From Gammaproteobacteria bacterium (GTDB lineage Bacteria > Pseudomonadota > Gammaproteobacteria > SZUA-140), in the NCBI GenBank assembly GCA_016716465.1, contig JADJWH010000001.1, positions 372,001 through 436,000 of the forward strand: a stretch of DNA of 64,000 bases, in the 5' to 3' direction. Positions 57,389 through 64,000 of this stretch are shown here, in pieces; within the stretch, counting starts at the first letter, position 1; every line of letters starts with the position of its first letter. The translations under genes and the position numbers were made by a program. The notes beneath the pieces are model-generated. The model was not told the origin of the DNA and did not search any database. It saw only the letters and a program-made list of their open reading frames with translations.

Positions 57389-58666
57389 ATGAGAATTATC
57401 TGTGGTCCCTCCAACTCAAAGTTCGGGCGCCTGCGCAAAGACGACTTGCGGTGCATTCTGTATGGTTCTGCGGAGAATTCCTATCACGGTTCGGCTGGCG
57501 GGACACTTCTCAAACACGTTCAGAGTCTTAAGCTATCCCCATCGCCTCGCGCGTGGGATCTGCTGTCGCTCGCTCTCTCGGTCATCTGTGCGGATACAGC
57601 TGTCCAGCGCGGCGAGAGCCCGGATGGTTGGACCCGCCAGATTTCTCTTACCGTCGCGGTGAGTGATCCAGATTTCTGGACAACTCAGCGCTCGCTTATC
57701 GAAGATCAGCTTAAGTTCCTTACAACCGATTTATGGGCTCTGCAATTCGTGGGTTATGGCCTTTACCCTAAACCAAGCAAAGTTCCCAAGCTTCCGGATG
57801 GCGATTGCGTTACCTTGCTCTCGGGCGGCCTTGACAGCTTTGTCGGTACTATCGACCTCGTCGCTGACGGTAAGGCCCCATTTGCTGTCAGTCAGGTTGC
57901 GGCAGGTGATAAGCAATCGCAAGCGGACTTTGCTGCGAAGATCGGTGGCGGACTTAATCATCTGCAACTGAATCACAACGTCAAATGTCCGTGCGAGAAT
58001 GAACGTTCACAACGCGCCCGATCATTCATCTTCCTTGCCTATGGCGTTCTGGCTGCTAGTGCGCAGAAGCACTACCACGATGGTGAGCGCGTTGACCTTT
58101 ATATTTGCGAAAACGGGTTGATATCGATCAATCCGCCTCTCACGCCGGCCCGGCTCGGTAGTCTTAGCACGAGGACGACCCACCCGGTTTTTCTGGGATT
58201 ATTTCAGAGGCTGCTCGATGTTGCTGAACTGCGGATTGCAGTTCGCAATCCATATCAATTTAGGACGAAAGGCGAAATGCTCCTTGAATGTAAGGACCAG
58301 GCATTTCTTAGGAAGCACGCTGCAGAGACAACTAGTTGTGGACGCTATGCGCGCAATGGCTGGCAACACTGCGGGAGGTGCTTTCCGTGTCTGATCAGAC
58401 GCGCTGCATTCCATGCTTGGGGAAAAGACGATAGGACAAAATATGTCTATGCCGATCTGTCGAAGAATGATTCGCAGCACGCCCGATATGATGACGTACG
58501 ATGCGCAGCGATGGCAGCGGCGCTTGTCGATGCATATGGACTAGACGCGCTTGCGACTAACAATCTCAATGCCTTAGCTATGGGCGATCTTACCCCTTAT
58601 AAGGCCATACTTACTCGTGGAATCAGGGAAGTTGGTCAGTTTCTGGCAGCAGCAGGTGTTCGATGA
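57389..58666 (+). CDS. qatC: QatC: QueC-like PP-loop enzyme
   Basis: 425-aa protein related to QueC, the 7-cyano-7-deazaguanine synthase. The PP-loop LLSGGLDSFVGT (143-154) is intact. A C-terminal zinc site with CGRYARNGWQHCGRCFPC (C-x10-C-x2-C-x2-C) is present. In the Qat system it may modify a nucleic acid or protein; substrate unknown. ATGA overlap with qatD. Confidence 0.92.
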   Translation: MRIICGPSNSKFGRLRKDDLRCILYGSAENSYHGSAGGTLLKHVQSLKLSPSPRAWDLLSLALSVICADTAVQRGESPDGWTRQISLTVAVSDPDFWTTQRSLIEDQLKFLTTDLWALQFVGYGLYPKPSKVPKLPDGDCVTLLSGGLDSFVGTIDLVADGKAPFAVSQVAAGDKQSQADFAAKIGGGLNHLQLNHNVKCPCENERSQRARSFIFLAYGVLAASAQKHYHDGERVDLYICENGLISINPPLTPARLGSLSTRTTHPVFLGLFQRLLDVAELRIAVRNPYQFRTKGEMLLECKDQAFLRKHAAETTSCGRYARNGWQHCGRCFPCLIRRAAFHAWGKDDRTKYVYADLSKNDSQHARYDDVRCAAMAAALVDAYGLDALATNNLNALAMGDLTPYKAILTRGIREVGQFLAAAGVR

Positions 58667-59391
58667 TCGACTTTCACTGTCACGTCGATCTATACCCTGA
58701 CCCGCATGCGATTGCCCGGAAATGTCGTGAGCGAAAGCTAAACGTGTTGTCTGTGACCACGACACCTAGCGCGTGGGCAGGTACCTCGGCTCTAGGCGGA
58801 GGCGCTATCATAACGGCGCTTGGTCTGCACCCTCAACTCGCACATGAGAGAAAGGGTGAGTTGCCGTTGTTCGATCGCATACTGCCTGGCAGCGCTTATG
58901 TAGGCGAGGTCGGATTGGATGGCGCGCCTGAGTTCAAGACACATTGGCAAGACCAAATCGATGTCTTTCGACACATACTTGGCGCGTGCACCGAAGCCGG
59001 TGGAAGGGTTATGTCAATTCACAGTCGGCGTGCAAGTACGCCGGTACTTGACCTGTTAGAGCTGTATCCGGAGTCGGGCACACCGATTCTTCATTGGTTC
59101 ACCGGGACAGCGCGTGAGCTGGATCGGGCTATTTCTCTGGGATGTTGGTTTAGTGTTGGGCCTGCGATGCTCAGGAGCAAACTTGGAAAGGACTTAGTGA
59201 TGCGCATGCCTCGAGAGCGTGTACTTACAGAGTCAGACGGACCCTTTGCACAAATAAAAGAAAGATCGATTTTCCCCTGGGAGGTAAATCTTGCGGAAGC
59301 AAAGTTAGCGGACCTCTGGGACTCCGATCCGGGGTCTACGGAGCAGTTGCTGAGTGAAAATCTGAATATTCTCTTGTCAATTGGTAGGTAA
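58663..59391 (+). CDS. qatD: QatD: TatD-like metal-dependent nuclease
   Basis: 242-aa TatD-family hydrolase. Metal ligands match the family: FHCH (4-7, His5 and His7), Glu in YVGEVGLDG (82), His in SIHSRR (120), His in LHWFTG (144) and Asp in TESDGPF (192). Likely the nuclease effector of the four-gene Qat system. It ends the operon; a 109-bp gap follows. Confidence 0.92.
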   Translation: MIDFHCHVDLYPDPHAIARKCRERKLNVLSVTTTPSAWAGTSALGGGAIITALGLHPQLAHERKGELPLFDRILPGSAYVGEVGLDGAPEFKTHWQDQIDVFRHILGACTEAGGRVMSIHSRRASTPVLDLLELYPESGTPILHWFTGTARELDRAISLGCWFSVGPAMLRSKLGKDLVMRMPRERVLTESDGPFAQIKERSIFPWEVNLAEAKLADLWDSDPGSTEQLLSENLNILLSIGR

Positions 59392-59500
59392 CTTTAGTCG
59401 GAGTGATGGAGTGGCATTAAAGTCAATATCCGCCATCTCACTGTTGTAGGTATGAAGCGTTTACACTATTCTGACCAAAATTGACGGATTTTCCTTCGCC

Positions 59501-59722
59501 ATGCCTGACGAGTCAGTGGACGCAGAGATTCTTACGATCAAGGAGGTTGCCCTCTATCTGAAGGTCACCGAGCGGACTATCTATCGCTTGGCAGCGGACA
59601 AAAAAATCCCCGGCTTCAAGGTGGGTGGGGCTTGGCGATTTTCCAGGAAGGAAATCGATCAGTGGATTCGGCGTCAGTCTGAAGACCAGCATCGGGACGC
59701 GGGTGAGCACGATGACAAGTGA
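59501..59722 (+). CDS. Excisionase-like helix-turn-helix protein
   Basis: 73-aa MerR-like DNA-binding domain of the excisionase type: ILTIKEVALYLKVTERTIY, IPGFKVGGAWRFSRKEID. It heads the chaperone operon and overlaps the GrpE-like gene by 11 bp, so it is more likely an operon regulator, or a DNA-binding tether for the chaperones, than a recombination factor. The 109-bp upstream gap contains GTCAAT and ATTGAC as distant inverted copies. Confidence 0.85.
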   Translation: MPDESVDAEILTIKEVALYLKVTERTIYRLAADKKIPGFKVGGAWRFSRKEIDQWIRRQSEDQHRDAGEHDDK

Positions 59723-60086
59723 ACAGGACGATACGAACGACCAGCTGGAACGATCCCTGATCGATGTTGCAGTCGAGAGCTGGAGATTTGCCCGACTGTT
59801 CTCCCGTCTTGTCAACAAATTGGATGCTGGTGAAGCCACTCGTTATGTTAACCAGCTTCGCTACTTCCAGAAAAAGGTCGAAGAGAGCCTTGAGGCCAGT
59901 GGCCTGAAAATTGTGAATGTGGAAGGCCATCCATTCGACCCGGGAATAGCTGCATCCGCACTCAACATCGGCGATTTCGGTCCTGATGATGAGTTGCTGG
60001 TTGATCAAATGGTGGAGCCTATCATCATGGGACCAGAGGGCTTGCGGAAGCAGGGCACGGTAATGCTTAGGAAGGTGCATGCATGA
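59712..60086 (+). CDS. GrpE-like nucleotide-exchange protein
   Basis: 124-aa protein. The first ~60 residues form a helix (SLIDVAVESWRFARLFSRLV, YFQKKVEESLEASG) and the C-terminal half follows the GrpE beta-domain plan: EGHPFDPGIAASAL, then ELLVDQMVEPIIMG and GTVMLRKV. The GxPFDP motif is a GrpE landmark. It is shorter than cellular GrpE (~190 aa) with a reduced helical stalk. It immediately precedes and overlaps the Hsp70 gene (ATGA), which supports a dedicated exchange factor. Start: ATG 59712; GTG 59703 is an alternative. Confidence 0.72.
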   Translation: MTSEQDDTNDQLERSLIDVAVESWRFARLFSRLVNKLDAGEATRYVNQLRYFQKKVEESLEASGLKIVNVEGHPFDPGIAASALNIGDFGPDDELLVDQMVEPIIMGPEGLRKQGTVMLRKVHA

Positions 60087-62575
60087 AATACGTCGGAATC
60101 GATCTCGGAACAACAAACAGTGCAATTTGCTCCTATGACGGAGAGTCGGTGCGCCTTTACAAAAGTCCCGATCAAAATGACGTCACGCCATCGGCTATTT
60201 TTATTGATAGGCGAGGCAACAAATACTTGGGCAAGCGGGCCTATGATAATGCCGCCAAAAACCCTGATAACGCTGCTACAAAATTCAAGCGAATGATGGG
60301 GACGAGCACGCCCGTAAAGCTTGCTGCGGTAGATATTGTCATGACTCCGGAGGAGTGTTCATCCGAGATTCTCAAGCTCTGCTTTGGGTATTTACCGGAG
60401 GAAATCAGAAACGGCGGAGAAACCGGAACCGTAATCACCGTTCCTGCCGCTTTTAATCAGATGCAAAAGGACGCCACATTGGCTGCAGCCGAAATGGCTG
60501 GCCTTGGCAGCGTCGCGTTGATGCAAGAGCCGGTTGCGGCTGTCATGTGTGTTATGAAGCAGCGCAAAGGTGACGGCGTTTTTCTGGTGTTCGATCTGGG
60601 TGGTGGGACACTGGATATTGCGATTGCCGAAAGTATTAGCGGCCGGGTAAGCCTGCTGGCTCATGGTGGTGTCGCGATGTGCGGTGGCACCGACTTCGAT
60701 CGCGCCATACTTGATAACGTTGTCAAGCCATGGATTGTTTCGAACTTTGATCTTCCCGAAGATTTCAGTGCTAACCCGAAGTACAAGTCTCTTCTGAGGA
60801 TGTGTCTTTGGGCCTCAGAAAAGGCAAAGATCGAGCTGTCTGCAAAAGAGGACGCTGTCATCAGCCTCACAGAATCTGATCTCGGCATTAATGATGAGTC
60901 TGGTTCTGAAATCTATGTCGACATCCCTTTTACCAGAGAGCTTCTCGATAACTTAATCGCTGGCAAGATCGATGAATCTATCCAATCGGCCCGAGAGACC
61001 CTCGAGAAGGCCGGGTTGAGCCCTCATGATGTTGAGCGCGTCGTGTTTATCGGCGGACCGACACAATACAAACCACTGCGAGATCGGGTCGCGTTCGAGC
61101 TTGGTATCGCACCATCCACCGACATGAACCCTATGACGGCTGTCGCAGAGGGTGCAGCCGTTTTTGCAGAATCGATCGACTGGAGTTCACAAAGCCGCGG
61201 TCGGAAAAGTGCTAGAGGCGCACTCAGCACGGGAGGCTCGTTGGACCTCTCTTTCAACTACATCGCACGAACGCCAGACTCGAAGGCGAAAATTGTAGCG
61301 AAGCTTGGCGGGAATGCTGCGGCTGGAGTTGAGTTTCAGATCAATAGTCTGGATACAGGATGGGATTCCGGGCGAATGGCTCTAAAGGATGGAGCTGCAG
61401 TCGAGGTGACGCTTGCGAAACCCGGGGAAAACACTTTTAAGGTTTGGGTGTTTGACCCTAAGGGTGGGCCCGTCGCCTTGGGCGAGGACAAAATCGTTAT
61501 TTCTAGAACGGCAGCCAGTATTGATGCGATTCCAGCGTCCCATTCCATTTCCGTGGCGGCAAAGGACAAGATAGGTGGCCCCGTAATTCTCGCTTACCTC
61601 GTCAAGGAGGGAGAACAGTTGCCAAAAAGGGGAAAGGCCACCTTCAAAGCAGAAGAATCGTTGCGTGCAGGTTCATCTGGTTCCCTCAACTTTCAACTTT
61701 GGGAAGGAGACATAATTGAACCTATCAGTGACAACCGATTCATCGGGCTCTTTAAGATAACCGGAAAAGACTTTGACGATGGAGTAATCGCTGCCGGAGC
61801 GGAATTGATTTGCGAGTATGAGGTGCTGGATTCAGGCAACATTATAATGGAGGTTTCTGTGCCTTCGATAGGAGGATCGTTCCATAGCGGGCGAAACTTC
61901 TATTCCCGTCAGGAAGGCGGGATCGACTATACGCAGGCGTCTCAGCAAGTCGAAGAGCAGGGTGGCCTTGTACTTCAACGTCTAGAGGAAATGGCCTCAA
62001 AGATCGACGACCCGCGACTGGATCAGGCGCGAGAAAAGCTTGAGCAAGCGGAGTCGATTGGCAGTGGTGAGTCTGATCCCGAAACGGCAAAGCAGGCGAT
62101 GGACAATGTTCAGGAAGCCAAGCGGCTATTGGCTCTTGCGCGCCAGGAGCACTTACCGGACATCCGCCAGCTAGAGCTGGATAAAGCAGTTGAGTTTTTC
62201 GATAAGGCGGTTCGAGAGTATGCTCGCCCTACCGAGTCCAATGCTTTCGACAATCTCGCCAAAACTGCCCAGCGTTCGATTGACAACAACAATCGCGACT
62301 TCGAATCGCATCTGGACGAGCTGCGTGGAAAGAACTTTATGATCCTGTGGCGTCAGGACTGGTTCGTAATCGATCGCTTTAAATGGCTTGCACAGGACAC
62401 TTACCTGTTCCCTGATGCAAGAGAGCATGCGGAGTTAGTCGCAACTGGCGCCGAGGCGCTCAAGGCGAACGATATCGATAAACTGCGTTTGGTAGTCGCA
62501 CATCTTGACTCGGTACGCATTGGCTCAGCGGGCGAGGATGAAATGATGGCTGGCGCAAATATAGTTCGGAGTTAA
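60083..62575 (+). CDS. Hsp70-family ATPase with divergent C-terminal half
   Basis: 830-aa Hsp70. The nucleotide-binding domain (1-372) is complete: GIDLGTTNSAI (5-15), VPAAFN (120-125), FDLGGGTLDIAI (170-181) and VFIGGPTQYKPLR (321-333). No canonical hydrophobic DVLLLD linker is visible. Instead a basic SRGRKSARGALSTGG stretch leads to a beta-rich region (about 388-600) only loosely like a substrate domain. A coiled coil with charged heptads (about 650-720) and a helical C-terminus follow. Cellular DnaK is ~640 aa; this is ~190 aa longer. It lies in an operon with GrpE-like and AAA+ genes and no DnaJ. Confidence 0.88.
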   Translation: MKYVGIDLGTTNSAICSYDGESVRLYKSPDQNDVTPSAIFIDRRGNKYLGKRAYDNAAKNPDNAATKFKRMMGTSTPVKLAAVDIVMTPEECSSEILKLCFGYLPEEIRNGGETGTVITVPAAFNQMQKDATLAAAEMAGLGSVALMQEPVAAVMCVMKQRKGDGVFLVFDLGGGTLDIAIAESISGRVSLLAHGGVAMCGGTDFDRAILDNVVKPWIVSNFDLPEDFSANPKYKSLLRMCLWASEKAKIELSAKEDAVISLTESDLGINDESGSEIYVDIPFTRELLDNLIAGKIDESIQSARETLEKAGLSPHDVERVVFIGGPTQYKPLRDRVAFELGIAPSTDMNPMTAVAEGAAVFAESIDWSSQSRGRKSARGALSTGGSLDLSFNYIARTPDSKAKIVAKLGGNAAAGVEFQINSLDTGWDSGRMALKDGAAVEVTLAKPGENTFKVWVFDPKGGPVALGEDKIVISRTAASIDAIPASHSISVAAKDKIGGPVILAYLVKEGEQLPKRGKATFKAEESLRAGSSGSLNFQLWEGDIIEPISDNRFIGLFKITGKDFDDGVIAAGAELICEYEVLDSGNIIMEVSVPSIGGSFHSGRNFYSRQEGGIDYTQASQQVEEQGGLVLQRLEEMASKIDDPRLDQAREKLEQAESIGSGESDPETAKQAMDNVQEAKRLLALARQEHLPDIRQLELDKAVEFFDKAVREYARPTESNAFDNLAKTAQRSIDNNNRDFESHLDELRGKNFMILWRQDWFVIDRFKWLAQDTYLFPDAREHAELVATGAEALKANDIDKLRLVVAHLDSVRIGSAGEDEMMAGANIVRS

Positions 62576-62580
62576 CTAAT

Positions 62581-64000
62581 ATGCCCCTCGATGCGTGGCT
62601 CCCTGTTGGGTACAAATTGCCGGATGGCGTTAAGGTCCGCGTTGCTGTCTCTGAGGGGGTGAATTGGCAAATTTACGAAAACCAGGGCGGCGGGCGAGCG
62701 CTCGTAGTTCAGGACGAACTTGCCAGCCGATGGATATATGCAGGGCTAATCACGGAAGGGCCTATTAGGTTCTTTGATTTCGGCACCCAGCGATACGGGG
62801 CTATTGCTTGCGGCGCAGAACAGGTGCTGTGCCCGGTTGTAGATGGAAACTCGCCTGACACGAAGGCCGAGGCTTTGTCGTTCGCGTTGGCGCTGAAGGC
62901 GACCCGCGACATAGATTCAGACTCACCGTTGCAGGACGCTCTCTACGTCGAAAAGTTCAGCCGTCTCTTACCTACTTACAGCATTACAGCAAGAACCGAC
63001 GATGATGTAGTACTTGGTTACTGGCTCACAGGTGGAGCGACTGTGTCTGCGAAATCGTTTCGTCGACTTCGTCAGACCATGAGTTGGCTAAGTGCAAGTC
63101 ACCTACAGGAGGTTGTTCAAGCTGCTGGGTTCGAAGTTGCTGAAGTTATACCGGCTGACCGGTCTCGAAGCTCGCCTTCGCGGCCAGATAACAAGCAAGC
63201 AGAGCGTACGGATCGAAAAGAAGAGCCGCGTGATCAGCAACACGCGTCGACAGCCTTTGAATTGGCTGGGCGACCTGACCTCGCCGCCTTCTTCAATGAG
63301 CATATCGTTGACATCATCCAAAACCGTGATCGTTATAAGGCTCTTGGTATTGAGTTCCCGTCGGCCATAGTTTTGCACGGACCTCCCGGATGTGGAAAGA
63401 CGTTTGCGGTAGAGCGACTGATCGACTTCCTCGGGTGGCCAAGCTTTCAGATTGACGCTTCCAGCGTTGCTAGCCCCTACATTCATGAAACCAGCAAGAA
63501 GGTAGCCGAGGTTTTTGATAAGGCGATGGAGAATGCACCGTCTGTGTTGGTTATCGACGAGATGGAGGCATTTCTGGCGGATCGGGAGACCGGTTCCGGC
63601 CATCATCGTGTCGAGGAAGTTGCTGAATTCCTGCGCCGGATTCCAGAAGCTGCAAAGAACGACGTGCTTATTGTCGCGATGACAAACCGTGTCGATATGA
63701 TTGATCCGGCCATCTTGAGGCGGGGCCGCTTTGATCATGTGGTCAATGTTGACTTTGCCAGCGAAGTAGAAGTGCTCTCATTGCTGGAGAAGTTGCTGTC
63801 AACCTTACCCAAAGAGGATGACGTTGACCCGACGCCATTTGCCCAGGAGCTCGCTGGGCGACCGTTATCAGATGTGGCTTTTGTTGTCCGCGAGGGAGCT
63901 AGGCTTGCGGCACGGGCTGGCAAGGACAGATTGGATCAGGACAGCCTGCTCACAGCAATGCATGCGGCACCAGCCAGAGAGCGCGAAGGCGCTAAGAGGC
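62581..64000 (+). CDS. AAA+ ATPase (FtsH/Cdc48-like), truncated by window end
   Basis: At least 473 aa, open at the right edge. Residues 1-190 are an unrecognised N-terminal domain (WLPVGYKLPDGVKVRV, IRFFDFGTQRYGAIACG), then a polar linker (190-225). The AAA+ core has Walker A LHGPPGCGKT (265-274), Walker B VLVIDEMEAF (322-331) and the second region of homology ILRRGRFDH with arginine fingers (380, 383). This is the classic AAA clade of FtsH, Cdc48 and proteasomal ATPases. No zinc-protease motif is visible so far; the rest lies off the window. It follows the Hsp70 gene by 5 bp. Confidence 0.87.
   Translation, partial: MPLDAWLPVGYKLPDGVKVRVAVSEGVNWQIYENQGGGRALVVQDELASRWIYAGLITEGPIRFFDFGTQRYGAIACGAEQVLCPVVDGNSPDTKAEALSFALALKATRDIDSDSPLQDALYVEKFSRLLPTYSITARTDDDVVLGYWLTGGATVSAKSFRRLRQTMSWLSASHLQEVVQAAGFEVAEVIPADRSRSSPSRPDNKQAERTDRKEEPRDQQHASTAFELAGRPDLAAFFNEHIVDIIQNRDRYKALGIEFPSAIVLHGPPGCGKTFAVERLIDFLGWPSFQIDASSVASPYIHETSKKVAEVFDKAMENAPSVLVIDEMEAFLADRETGSGHHRVEEVAEFLRRIPEAAKNDVLIVAMTNRVDMIDPAILRRGRFDHVVNVDFASEVEVLSLLEKLLSTLPKEDDVDPTPFAQELAGRPLSDVAFVVREGARLAARAGKDRLDQDSLLTAMHAAPAREREGAKR

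Noticed and set aside
59501..59722. Excisionase for the ICE
   Set aside because: Although it has the excisionase-type fold, it overlaps the GrpE-like gene and lies far from the integrase; the AlpA-like protein at 6545-6814 is better placed for that role.

Overview
The window reads as the left part of a large integrative and conjugative element (ICE) of the PFGI-1/pKLC102-like class. It carries a G-type (MPF-G) type IV secretion system and sits in a gammaproteobacterium of the Pseudomonas/Marinobacter/Halomonas kind. This rests on gene content and order, moderately high GC and P4-type integrase context; no 16S rRNA, tRNA or other species marker is present, so the host genus is not settled.

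Layout: (1) 1-6.5 kb: a P4-type tyrosine integrase, a large unrecognised exported protein with a small convergent exported partner, and two palindromic intergenic elements that bracket this cargo. (2) 6.5-8.1 kb: the control region, with an AlpA-like activator/excisionase, a cleavable CI/LexA-type repressor with palindromic operators, and a divergent Cro-like protein read from a promoter that predicts a leaderless transcript. (3) 8.1-17.4 kb: maintenance and replication genes (ParB, DUF2857, STY4528-type replication protein, PFL_4669, ParM, DUF3577, RadC, DUF6573, a second tyrosine recombinase). Three consecutive leaders here hold a repeated GGG/CCC hairpin RNA resembling the radC RNA motif. 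(4) 17.5-43.9 kb: the transfer operons, from PilL to TraD, then RAQPRD, two small membrane proteins, counterparts of F-type TraL/E/K/B/V/C by position, TraW/U-like proteins and TraG. Two cargo insertions interrupt them: an Xre-RES toxin-antitoxin pair, a DEDDh exonuclease and an 1,794-residue Avs-like STAND ATPase (23.1-30.4 kb), and a NERD-domain protein (38.2-39.0 kb).

(5) 43.9-64 kb: a dense defence island. On the minus strand a BrxR-like WYL regulator precedes a DUF3883 helicase, a DUF1156 methyltransferase and a DUF499 ATPase, resembling type III BREX without PglZ, BrxA or BrxF. Divergently transcribed is a complete QatABCD system. It is followed by an operon of an excisionase-like HTH protein, a GrpE-like protein, an Hsp70 with an unusual C-terminal half and an AAA+ ATPase cut by the window end. 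I do not know this last combination as a named defence system, and it is my best candidate for something undescribed.

The element's relaxase (TraI), its far end and both attachment sites are not visible. Assignments of conjugation genes rest on recognising the TIGR037xx families by sequence and order; no database search was possible.
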